DNA of 64,000 bases from the NCBI RefSeq assembly GCF_001754075.1, contig NZ_MIEH01000001.1:1-64000 (forward strand), in the 5' to 3' direction. Origin of the DNA: Merdimonas faecis. Its GTDB lineage: Bacteria > Bacillota > Clostridia > Lachnospirales > Lachnospiraceae. A model generated the notes under the pieces. The model made no database searches and was not told the origin of the DNA. It worked only from the letters and a program-made list of their open reading frames with translations. The position numbers were made by a program, and so were the translations under genes. Position 1 is the first letter of the stretch, and every line of letters begins with the position of its first letter. This document shows positions 17,279 to 24,006 of the stretch, piece by piece.

Positions 17279-17902
17279 GTGAATATATTTCAGGAAGTAA
17301 AATCATACGTTACCGCAAAGCAGGCGGCGGAGCAGTACGGGATCCGGGTCGGCAGGAACCAGATGGCATGCTGTCCGTTTCATGACGATCATCATCCCAG
17401 CATGAAAATTGATACTAATTATTACTGTTTTGCCTGCGGAGCAAAAGGAGATGTGATCGGGTTGACCGCAGGGCTGTTTGGTCTGTCGCCTTACGAAGCG
17501 GCCAGCAAACTGATCGCAGATTTTCAGCTGCCGTTGACAGCAGAGAAGTGTCAGGAAAGACGAAAAAAATACAGAAACAGGAATCCGGTTTCTGTCAAAG
17601 AGAAGATGACAGACTGGCACCGGCATGCGGTAAAAGTCCTGACCGATTATCTGTCATGGATCCAGTTCTGGAAACAGTTCTACGGATCGGAACCGGGCGT
17701 TTTTGAGCAGGAACAATTCCTGGAGGCACTGGACAATGAGAAGAAGATCAATGATTATCTGGATATTCTTTTGACCGGAAGTGGAGAAGAAATTGCAGAA
17801 TTCTTTATCTGTAAGCGGAAGGAGGTGGCGGAGATTGAGCAGCATATGGAACGATATCAGCGAGGAGTCTATGCAGAAATTAGAGCGTATTGCAGAGGAT
17901 GA
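17279..17902 (+). CDS. CHC2 zinc-finger primase-like protein
   Basis: A 207-residue protein with an N-terminal DnaG-type CHC2 zinc ribbon: CCPFHDDHHPSMKIDTNYYCFACGAKGDVIGL, after VTAKQAAEQYGI. The rest is helical and lacks the TOPRIM catalytic domain, so it is a stand-alone zinc-binding primase module as seen in mobile elements beside VapE-like proteins. The start is GTG 17279 behind AGAGGAGG. It overlaps the helicase gene downstream by 68 bases. Confidence 0.8.
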   Translation: MNIFQEVKSYVTAKQAAEQYGIRVGRNQMACCPFHDDHHPSMKIDTNYYCFACGAKGDVIGLTAGLFGLSPYEAASKLIADFQLPLTAEKCQERRKKYRNRNPVSVKEKMTDWHRHAVKVLTDYLSWIQFWKQFYGSEPGVFEQEQFLEALDNEKKINDYLDILLTGSGEEIAEFFICKRKEVAEIEQHMERYQRGVYAEIRAYCRG

Positions 17903-19199
17903 AATGCTGACCCAGGAGGAAATCCGAAGGAACCTGGACGTGACAGAGAAAGGCAAGATCCGTCAGTCGATCCAGAACTGTAAATATGCGCTGGAACATG
18001 ATCCGTATCTGCAGGGAGCAATTTGCAGAAATGAAATGACCTGCCAGATCGATATTATGAAAAAGGTTCCCTGGAAACGCCGGGGCGTCCAGATGACGGA
18101 TACGGATATGAACAATCTGTCCCTTTATCTGGAAAAGAATTACGGACTGACCAGTGACAGGGTGATCGCCAAGGCGGTGGATATTGTGGCTAACGATAAC
18201 AGCTTCCATCCCATTATTGATCTGCTGGAAAGCCTGACCTGGGACGGGACGCCGAGAATCCGCAACATGCTTACCCATTTCTTCGGGGCGTCTGATCCGG
18301 AATATTCCGGTGAGATCATGAAAATGCATATGCTTGCTGCCATCAGCCGTCTGTATGACCCTGGGAAGAAATATGATATCATGCTCTGTCTGGTAGGCGG
18401 ACAGGGAACCGGGAAATCTACATTTTTCAAATATCTGGCGATCCGGGATGAGTGGTTTACCGATGATGTGAAACGGCTGGATGATAAGCGGGTTTATGAA
18501 TATCTGCAGGGACACTGGATTGTGGAAATGTCAGAAATGAACGCAGTGGCCAATGCCAGGAGTATTGAAGAAACAAAATCATTCCTGAGCAGACAGAAAG
18601 ACACCTATCGGATCCCTTATGAGAGGCGGGCAGAAGACCGGTACCGGCAGTGTGTATTCTGCGGAACTTCCAATGATCTTGCATTCCTGCCCTTTGACAG
18701 GACAGGAAACCGCCGGTTCGGACCGGTCAGAGTATGCCCGGAAAAAGCGGAAACGACCATTTACAGTAATGAGAAAGAGTCCAGGGAATACATCCTGCAG
18801 GCATGGGCGGAGGCTATGGAGATCTACCGCAGCGGAGATTTTTCCCTCACATTCTCGCCGGATATGGAAGATTATGTGAAAGCGCTCCAGAAAGAGTTTA
18901 TGCCGGAAGATACCCAGACGGGCATGATCCAGGCGTTCCTGGACCGTTATGAGGAAGACTATGTATGTTCTACCATCATTTATCAGGAAGTGTTCCACCA
19001 TGAAGGGATGGTGCCGAAATGGCAGTCCAAAGAGATTGGCGACCTGATGGATAATGAGATCATCGGATGGGAAAAACACGGGACACACCGGTTCCCGGGA
19101 AGCCTTGGGACTCAGCGTTCCTGGAAACGGATCCATCCGAAAAAAGACGGGGACGGCTTTATAAATATAGATGAAAATACAGAGCTGCCCTTTGAATAA
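17835..19199 (+). CDS. Virulence-associated E (VapE)-like helicase/ATPase
   Basis: A 454-residue protein with a P-loop ATPase core: Walker A LVGGQGTGKSTFFKYLA near residue 195, then HWIVEMSEMNAV, a sensor-like RQCVFCGTSNDLAFLPFDRTGNRRF. Upstream is the family segment LLESLTWDGTPRIRNMLTHFFG. Together with the CHC2 protein it likely initiates element replication. I take TTG 17835, with AAGGAGGTGG just ahead; the open frame goes to 17781 without a better site. Confidence 0.85.
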   Translation: MSSIWNDISEESMQKLERIAEDEMLTQEEIRRNLDVTEKGKIRQSIQNCKYALEHDPYLQGAICRNEMTCQIDIMKKVPWKRRGVQMTDTDMNNLSLYLEKNYGLTSDRVIAKAVDIVANDNSFHPIIDLLESLTWDGTPRIRNMLTHFFGASDPEYSGEIMKMHMLAAISRLYDPGKKYDIMLCLVGGQGTGKSTFFKYLAIRDEWFTDDVKRLDDKRVYEYLQGHWIVEMSEMNAVANARSIEETKSFLSRQKDTYRIPYERRAEDRYRQCVFCGTSNDLAFLPFDRTGNRRFGPVRVCPEKAETTIYSNEKESREYILQAWAEAMEIYRSGDFSLTFSPDMEDYVKALQKEFMPEDTQTGMIQAFLDRYEEDYVCSTIIYQEVFHHEGMVPKWQSKEIGDLMDNEIIGWEKHGTHRFPGSLGTQRSWKRIHPKKDGDGFINIDENTELPFE

Positions 19200-19226
19200 A
19201 AGATAACTTTTAAAATGTTTTGAGCC

Positions 19227-19288
19227 TTGTTTACAAAAGTTTGTTTACACAAAAAAATGAGAAATCTGTAAACAAGAACCTGTAAACA
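19227..19288. repeat. Iteron-like array of TGTTTACA motifs
   Basis: Two direct copies of TTGTTTACA (19227 and 19241), spaced 14 bp, face two inverted copies of TGTAAACA (19267 and 19281), also spaced 14 bp. The whole forms an imperfect dyad. It lies in a 337-bp gene-free gap right after the helicase gene, a suitable place for a replication origin or transfer-protein site. Confidence 0.55.
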
Positions 19289-19396
19289 GGATGAAAAAAA
19301 CTTTGAAAGTTAAAAACCAGAGAAAAGGAAACAGCCCGGATACGGGCATAAAATAACAGGCGGATACGCCGGAAACCAAGCCCTCGGCGCTTGAGA

Positions 19397-19448
19397 GCGA
19401 AATACACCCATCGCGCAGATCTGAAGATCTGCACTCTGTGTATTTCGC
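19397..19448. other. Candidate oriT hairpin ahead of the MobA/MobL relaxase
   Basis: GCGAAATACAC (19397) and GTGTATTTCGC (19438) are perfect 11-bp inverted arms. Nested inside is GCAGATCT-GA-AGATCTGC. A G+C-rich stretch with CGCCCCGCGGGGCG follows at about 19,469. Large nested inverted repeats within 100 bp of a relaxase start are typical of oriT. The nick site is not identified. Confidence 0.45.
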
Positions 19449-19536
19449 GACTGCGTCGGGCCGAGACGCCCCGCGGGGCGGCTCAGAACCGAAAGACCGG
19501 TTCATTTCTGACGTACCACCGCCGGAAAGGAGATGT

Positions 19537-21078
19537 ATGGCAAATGGAAAGAATTGTTTTATCCAGACGGTCAAGCTGCCTCACGTCCGGGGCAGGGTAC
19601 GTTATATCTCGGATCCAAAGCGGCAGGAAAATCTGTATGCTGCCTATACCAGCGCAGATCCGAAATTCTGGCAGTATCTGTCAAAGGAGAATCAGGCGGA
19701 TTTTGCCAGAAGCGGAACGGAAGGGAAATGTATTGAGGCCAGGGAACTGATCATCATGCTGCCGCCTGGCCTGATCCATTATGATCATGATACGCTGCTG
19801 AAATATTTTACTGCGAAATTTGTGGAACGGTACGGCGTGGCTGTGGCAAGCGCCCTTCACCACAATAAACGGAAAACCAATCTTCATATCCATCTTATTT
19901 TTTCAGAGAGAAAAGCTTATGATGAGCCGGTGGAGAAGATCGCTTCAAGAAATATGTTTTATGATGAAACAGGAAAACATGTCCGGACGAAGAAAGAAAT
20001 TCTGGATGAAAATGGAGAAATCCGTTCCGGCTGCAGGATCATCAAAAAAGGGGAGGTTTATGAAAAGCATTTCTTCCAGCCGAAGAATCCGGAATTCAAG
20101 TCAAAAAAATTTACAGAGGATATGAAATATTTCTATACGGATCTGATCAATGAACTGGTGCAGGATCCGGCGGAGAAACTGAAGGTGTTTGATAAGAACA
20201 GTCCGTATCTTCCAACCAGAAAGATCGGGAAAAATAATCCGAAAGCAGAGGAGATACGGATCGATAATTATCTCCGGCAGGAGTGGAACAACATGGTAGA
20301 CCGGGCGATAGTGGAAGGTGTGACCGAAGAGGAACTGCGCTTTGCAAAGAAAAAAGAGATCACAGATCCGGCGGTAGAATCCATCCGAAGGTCAGGGTGG
20401 AAACCGGAGATTTTCCGGACAATCCTGCAAAAGGCGATTGGAAAGCTGCGGGGTTTTATCCAGTATATCAAAGAACTCCGGAATGCAGAATATGACGAGA
20501 ATGAACAGCCAGTATTTCACCGTGACCTGAAATTTGATGTGACGCCGGCGCCGCTGCCGGAGATCGCAAAAAGGAAAAGACCATCTTCAGCAGCGCAGGA
20601 AGCAGAAGTAATGAGGCTGGATAACATTCTGCAGAAGATGAAGAAAGCAGAGCAGAGGATCTATGCTGTCGAGAAAGTTCTGATCCGGCTGGAGAAAGAA
20701 CGGCAGGATATTGACGGGAAATGGTTTCACGGAAAAGAAAAGAAGGAGCTGGATCAGAAGATTGCCGGAAAACAGCAGGAACTGAAAAAAGCGAAGGCTA
20801 CACTCGCCGGAATACCTGGACTGCATGGATATGAAAATGCGCTGGCTGTGAAAAAAGCATATACAGTTGCAACGAAGGAACTGGATAAAATCCGCAACAG
20901 GCAGAAAGAATGGGATCAGAAAAGCGTTCCGGAAAAACAGTATCTGGTGATCCGAAGTAATAAGCTGGAACAGAGGGCAGAGCGGCAATGCGTACTGGAG
21001 CAGCTGGATAAAAAGAAAAGGGAGATGGAAAAGAGACAGCGAACAAAGAAACGGGGATATGACAGAGATTGTCTGTAA
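19537..21078 (+). CDS. MobA/MobL-family relaxase
   Basis: A 513-residue mobilization protein. The HUH metal motif is in the segment ALHHNKRKTNLHIHLIFSERKA near residue 115; the N-terminus holds VRGRVRYISDPKRQENLYAAY with a candidate tyrosine. The C-terminal 130 residues are a long charged coiled coil (MKKAEQRIYAVEKVLIRLEKER...). ATG 19537 is preceded by GGAAAGGAG; the frame is open to 19438 but that part crosses the oriT hairpin. With no secretion genes present, the element is mobilisable rather than self-transmissible. Confidence 0.85.
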   Translation: MANGKNCFIQTVKLPHVRGRVRYISDPKRQENLYAAYTSADPKFWQYLSKENQADFARSGTEGKCIEARELIIMLPPGLIHYDHDTLLKYFTAKFVERYGVAVASALHHNKRKTNLHIHLIFSERKAYDEPVEKIASRNMFYDETGKHVRTKKEILDENGEIRSGCRIIKKGEVYEKHFFQPKNPEFKSKKFTEDMKYFYTDLINELVQDPAEKLKVFDKNSPYLPTRKIGKNNPKAEEIRIDNYLRQEWNNMVDRAIVEGVTEEELRFAKKKEITDPAVESIRRSGWKPEIFRTILQKAIGKLRGFIQYIKELRNAEYDENEQPVFHRDLKFDVTPAPLPEIAKRKRPSSAAQEAEVMRLDNILQKMKKAEQRIYAVEKVLIRLEKERQDIDGKWFHGKEKKELDQKIAGKQQELKKAKATLAGIPGLHGYENALAVKKAYTVATKELDKIRNRQKEWDQKSVPEKQYLVIRSNKLEQRAERQCVLEQLDKKKREMEKRQRTKKRGYDRDCL

Positions 21079-21091
21079 AGAAAAATAGCAG

Positions 21092-21120
21092 TTGAAATAG
21101 AACGGATGTTCTGATAAAAT
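21092..21120 (+). promoter_or_regulatory. Toxin promoter with LexA-like box
   Basis: TTGAAA (21092) and TAAAAT (21115), 17-base spacer. The spacer contains GAACGGATGTTC (21100-21111), matching the GAAC-RNRY-GTTC core of the Gram-positive LexA box. This suggests SOS induction of the toxin mRNA. Confidence 0.6.
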
Positions 21121-21234
21121 CAAATCAGGCACTGCCAGAGAACGGTAGGCGGTTAGTCCTTCGACAGAGGGACTGAACCCTCTGATTACATAGAAATCTC
21201 TGCAAAGAGAAATCTTGGAAAGGAGGGCAAACTT

Positions 21235-21327
21235 ATGAGTGATTTTGAAATGCTCTCCATCGTTTTGATGATACTTGGTATTGTCGTTACGATCTTGATA
21301 GCGTATATAGATCACACAAAAAAGTAA
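21235..21327 (+). CDS. Holin-like type I toxin (30 residues)
   Basis: MSDFEMLSIVLMILGIVVTI continues with LIAYIDHTKK: a single hydrophobic helix followed by a short basic tail, the pattern of the putative holin-like toxins (Hol_Tox/TxpA-type) in Firmicutes. GGAAAGGAGGG precedes the ATG. The stop codon lies inside a bidirectional terminator, and a strong convergent promoter downstream would make an antisense RNA over the 3' end. Such peptides depolarise the membrane when not silenced. It is too short for routine gene callers and was found by eye. Confidence 0.75.
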   Translation: MSDFEMLSIVLMILGIVVTILIAYIDHTKK

Positions 21328-21362
21328 CCGCCCCTCAGCCAAAAGTGTGCGGTTACTTTTTT
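21318..21362. terminator. Bidirectional terminator shared by toxin mRNA and antisense RNA
   Basis: AAAAAAGTAACCGC and GCGGTTACTTTTTT pair around a 17-base loop, giving an A-run on one side and a T-run on the other, so it works on both strands. Confidence 0.8.
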
Positions 21363-21411
21363 GTAACTAATTTATTTTTGGACTAACCGCTTATCGGTAG
21401 TGCCTGTTTCT
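21318..21411 (-). ncRNA. Antisense RNA antitoxin (predicted)
   Basis: On the minus strand TTGACA (21446-21441) and TAATAT (21423-21418) are spaced by 17 bases. The transcript would begin near 21,411 and end at the shared terminator, giving an RNA of roughly 95 nt complementary to the toxin mRNA 3' end. Its first bases repeat motifs of the toxin 5' leader (AGGCACT and GCGGTTAGTCC), so the two loci are inverted repeats. Confidence 0.6.
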
Positions 21412-21451
21412 ATACTTATATTAGCAAAGTGAGGAGCGGATGTCAAATTGT

Positions 21452-21688
21452 TTAAATTAGTCCGCTGAAGAATTCGGAAATTTCCGAGTTAAAAATTTTG
21501 CTGAGCGCAACAAGTTCGCTGATTTTGATATTCATTCGGTTGGTTTCAATTTTGGCATAGGTGCTTTTGGATATTTCAATTCCCATGAGCTGAAGGCGGG
21601 CGATTACCTGATCCTGCGTCATATTTGAAGCTTTTCTTAATCGTTGGATATTATGGCCGATATCCATATCCGGTCTGAGTTTCTGCAT
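21452..21688 (-). CDS. Small XRE-family regulator
   Basis: A 78-residue HTH protein (IGHNIQRLRKASNMTQDQVIARLQLMGIEISKSTYAKIETNRMNIKISELVALSKIFNSEISEFF). Only the HTH_3 domain is present. It reads toward the toxin-antitoxin locus and is divergent from the gene at 21807; three copies of a 15-bp repeat lie between. It probably controls that divergent gene and itself. Confidence 0.75.
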   Translation of the reverse strand: MQKLRPDMDIGHNIQRLRKASNMTQDQVIARLQLMGIEISKSTYAKIETNRMNIKISELVALSKIFNSEISEFFSGLI

Positions 21689-21708
21689 ATCTGTATAACT
21701 CCTGAAAA

Positions 21709-21793
21709 TTCGTAATAAAGAAATATATCTTGATTGTATGCAGTATTGAGATTATAATGTTTCGTAATAGAGAAAAGTTTCGTAATAGAGAAA
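21709..21793. repeat. Three TTCGTAATARAGAAA repeats around a promoter
   Basis: Copies at 21709-21723, 21761-21775 and 21779-21793, the last two 18 bp apart. They flank a promoter TTGATT (21730) to TATAAT (21753), spacer 17. The layout fits operators for the small XRE protein, and the last copy abuts the ribosome site of the 21807 gene. Confidence 0.55.
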
Positions 21794-21806
21794 GGATGGG
21801 CAGAAC

Positions 21807-22103
21807 ATGAATGTAGATAAAATATTTGAGAGAGCAACAATCAGGGGAGTTGCGGATTATCTTCTGTTTGGCCTGGGACCGGATGAAGATGACAGGAGTT
21901 ATGAGGAACGGCTGGATGAGATTTATATGAGATTTGAAAAGACTGTAGGAAAGTATGATGAAAACCCGACTTCAGAACTGCTGGATCTGTGTAATGAACT
22001 CAGCAGCGAGACGGCTAGCGTGTATATGGAGATTGGACTGCAGGCAGGAATATTGCTGATGGTGGATATGATCAGGAATATGACTGAAAGATGGTCCATT
22101 TAA
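21807..22103 (+). CDS. Small acidic hypothetical protein (DUF6809-like)
   Basis: A 98-residue, mostly helical acidic protein (YLLFGLGPDEDDRSYEERLDEIYMRFEKTVGKYDEN...ETASVYMEIGLQAGILLMVDMIRNM). It resembles a family of small proteins common in Lachnospiraceae phages and integrative elements, possibly DUF6809; that assignment is from memory and tentative. GAAAGGATGGG precedes ATG 21807. No catalytic motif is visible. Confidence 0.6.
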   Translation: MNVDKIFERATIRGVADYLLFGLGPDEDDRSYEERLDEIYMRFEKTVGKYDENPTSELLDLCNELSSETASVYMEIGLQAGILLMVDMIRNMTERWSI

Positions 22104-22148
22104 AGAAAAAAAGATATGGTTGAAAATAATAAGTGATTTCGACGGAGC

Positions 22149-22215
22149 ATATAGTTTGAACTATATCGCTAAAAGCGATATAATATCTTGACATTTGTAA
22201 TAAGAATGGTATAAT
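22149..22215 (+). promoter_or_regulatory. Retron promoter with tandem palindromes upstream
   Basis: ATATAGTT-TG-AACTATAT (22149-22166) overlaps ATATCGCT-AAA-AGCGATAT (22163-22181), sharing ATAT. They sit directly before TTGACA (22188) and TATAAT (22210), spacer 16. The palindromes are plausible operators for the HTH protein encoded downstream. Confidence 0.6.
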
Positions 22216-22221
22216 AAAAGA

Positions 22222-22500
22222 GCTTTAACGTAAGGTATGACCATCCAGAAGAAGTAACGGGAACAGAAATGTTTGGAAGGTGAGACCTTAAATTTACCCC
22301 GGGCCATGTGTTCATTGGGATCCGTTCTGAGCCTGTGTTACTGCACAGAAGAATCACCTAGGAGAGCGAGAACATGTGCCTGAAGCGTGTGGATGGAACA
22401 CGCTTTAACAATAGATTAGTTAGTGATTTGAAAAAAGACCTTAATTCGAAATTCCTTTCTTGGATGGCGTCTTTGGTTAACAAAGATGAGAAAGGAGGCA
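22222..22500 (+). ncRNA. Structured leader, candidate retron ncRNA (msr-msd)
   Basis: About 280 nt between the promoter and the small ORF, with no good gene of its own. Hairpins seen: AACA-GAAA-TGTT near 22,262, AAGGT-GAG-ACCTT near 22,276, CTGTG-TTACTG-CACAG near 22,335, AAGCGTGT/ACACGCTT (22383-22405) and TCTTTG/CAAAGA (22470-22486). Placed upstream of a retron-type RT, this is where an msr-msd RNA is expected. Boundaries and the branching G are not determined. TAGATTAGTT (22412) also pairs perfectly with AACTAATCTA (22675), an alternative a1/a2 pair. Confidence 0.45.
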
Positions 22501-22502
22501 AA

Positions 22503-22670
22503 ATGATGCAAAAGTTTTGCAGAAAAGTTGAAGCGTTTTTCAAATCCGGTATTAAGTCGACAGTTGGATTCTGCAGGAAAAACAAAAGTACAATCGTTAG
22601 ATTGGTTGGTAAATTTGTTATTTATCTTTGCAAGACTGCCATTGAGTCATTCTTTGATGACTTGATTTGA
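22503..22670 (+). CDS. Hidden 55-residue cationic amphipathic protein, candidate retron effector
   Basis: The reading frame is open from ATG 22374 (98 residues), but the only strong ribosome site is AAAGGAGG at 22491-22498, giving a start at ATG 22503 and a 55-residue product. The N-terminal half is basic (MMQKFCRKVEAFFKSGIKS), the C-terminal half hydrophobic (TIVRLVGKFVIYLCKTAIESFF), as in small membrane-active toxins. The ribosome site lies in a hairpin with CCTTTCT (22454-22460), so translation may be off by default. It precedes the HTH and RT genes. I know no named homologue. Confidence 0.5.
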   Translation: MMQKFCRKVEAFFKSGIKSTVGFCRKNKSTIVRLVGKFVIYLCKTAIESFFDDLI

Positions 22671-22691
22671 TACCAACTAATCTATTTTTTT
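22598..22691 (+). terminator. Long-loop terminator overlapping the small ORF end
   Basis: TAGATTGGTTGGTA (22598-22611) pairs with TACCAACTAATCTA (22671-22684) at 13 of 14 positions and is followed by seven T. The loop of about 59 nt is unusually large. The same right arm can instead pair with TAGATTAGTT at 22412, so the two folds compete. Confidence 0.45.
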
Positions 22692-22710
22692 ATGTGGAAA
22701 GGGAAAGGAA

Positions 22711-23010
22711 ATGGGAGAAGCGTTAAGATTGTTAAGAATATTTAATGGCTATAAATCAGCAGAACTAGCCCAGATGTTAGGAATTTCTCAAAGCTATGTT
22801 TCTGAGTTGGAAAATAATAAAAAACAGCCGACGATGGAAGTGTTGGATAAGTATGCGACAGTTTTTGGAATGAAAAAATCGACACTCTTTTTATTTGCGG
22901 AATCTTTGGAAAAAGATAAACAGAATAAGGATAAAAAACAACGAATAGCATTGGCAGGAATGAGATTGCTGCAAATCCTTGAAAAGGTAGGCGGTCTAGA
23001 AAATGAGTAA
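22711..23010 (+). CDS. XRE-family HTH protein, retron partner
   Basis: A 99-residue protein: HTH_3 at residues 1-62 (ALRLLRIFNGYKSAELAQMLGISQSYVSELENNKKQPTMEVLDKYATVFGM) plus a lysine-rich helical tail. GGGAAAGGAAATG gives the start. Its stop overlaps the RT start (ATGAGTAA), so the two proteins are made together. Retrons with a small HTH protein as partner are known; here it may repress the upstream promoter, whose palindromes are nearby. Confidence 0.8.
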   Translation: MGEALRLLRIFNGYKSAELAQMLGISQSYVSELENNKKQPTMEVLDKYATVFGMKKSTLFLFAESLEKDKQNKDKKQRIALAGMRLLQILEKVGGLENE

Positions 23011-23980
23011 ATTATATCCAATTGAACGCAGCCCTTTGTATAAAATGTGTAATAGAAGAACTTTAGCCAATTTACTGTGTTTACCGACAAAGTATTTTTC
23101 ATATGAACATGAATATCAGTATAACGAATTTTCTAAACCTAAACCTAATGGAAACGGCAGAAGGGACTTTACTGTACCATCTGATGAATTAAAAGCAATA
23201 CAAAAAAGGATATGCCGATTGTTATCAAGAATTGTAACACCAGAATGGGTTATGTCTGGAAAAAAGCATTGTAGTTATATAACTAATGCTGAACATCATG
23301 TAGATAAGAAATTTGTAAGAACAATGGATGTTTCCAAGTTTTATGACTCCGTGCAGCGAAATTATATATTTAAAATGTTTAAAAATACTTTTCAAATGGC
23401 TGAAGACATTGCGTGGTTGATGACAGATATTGTAACGTATAAAGGTGTTTTGCCAACAGGAAGTCCGTCTAGTCAGCTTATAGTATATTGGACATATGCG
23501 GAGATGTTTGATGCTATAAAAAGGAAAGCTGATGAAAATGATTGCGATTTTACCTTATATGTTGATGATATGACTTTTTCAGCAGATCATCCGATATCTA
23601 CAGAATTCAGAAATGAGATTGCAATCCAATTAAAGAAGAATGGTTTACTTGCTAAAGCTCAGAAAGATCATTATTATCAGCCGGGATCTTTTAAAGTAGT
23701 AACTGGAGTGGGAATAGAAAACGGAGAAAAAAAGGTCTTAAATAATAAAAGACAAAAAATATTGTTTCAATATGAAAAATGTAAGAAGACTTGCAATTTA
23801 TATGATATTGAAAAATTGAATGGAATGCTATGCTCTATGAGGCAAATAGAGCCAGACATTTTTCCTGAATTAGGTAACTATATAAAACATTATGAGGCAG
23901 AATTAAAAGAAATGGCAAGAAAACGATTTTATGCTAATAAACGAAAGAAAGCAAAAGTTAAAGAGAAAAACTATGCATAG
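23003..23980 (+). CDS. Retron-type reverse transcriptase
   Basis: A 325-residue RT. Visible motifs: NAEHH (the retron NAxxH signature) near residue 95, motif A in TMDVSKFYDSVQ, the template-grip segment GVLPTGSPSSQ, catalytic YVDDMTFSA near 191, and VVTGVGIENG (the retron VTG signature) near 233. No maturase, endonuclease or DGR features follow, so a retron RT is the best call. The C-terminus is basic (KRKKAKVKEK). It would copy the msd part of an upstream ncRNA into msDNA. A+T-rich composition contrasts with the mobile-element core to its left. Confidence 0.85.
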   Translation: MSKLYPIERSPLYKMCNRRTLANLLCLPTKYFSYEHEYQYNEFSKPKPNGNGRRDFTVPSDELKAIQKRICRLLSRIVTPEWVMSGKKHCSYITNAEHHVDKKFVRTMDVSKFYDSVQRNYIFKMFKNTFQMAEDIAWLMTDIVTYKGVLPTGSPSSQLIVYWTYAEMFDAIKRKADENDCDFTLYVDDMTFSADHPISTEFRNEIAIQLKKNGLLAKAQKDHYYQPGSFKVVTGVGIENGEKKVLNNKRQKILFQYEKCKKTCNLYDIEKLNGMLCSMRQIEPDIFPELGNYIKHYEAELKEMARKRFYANKRKKAKVKEKNYA

Positions 23981-24006
23981 GATATGGAAAAGGAGATAGT
24001 AATAGA

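Noticed and set aside
23003..23980. DGR or group II intron reverse transcriptase
   Set aside because: No template/variable repeat pair and no maturase or HNH domain; the NAxxH and VTG motifs favour a retron.
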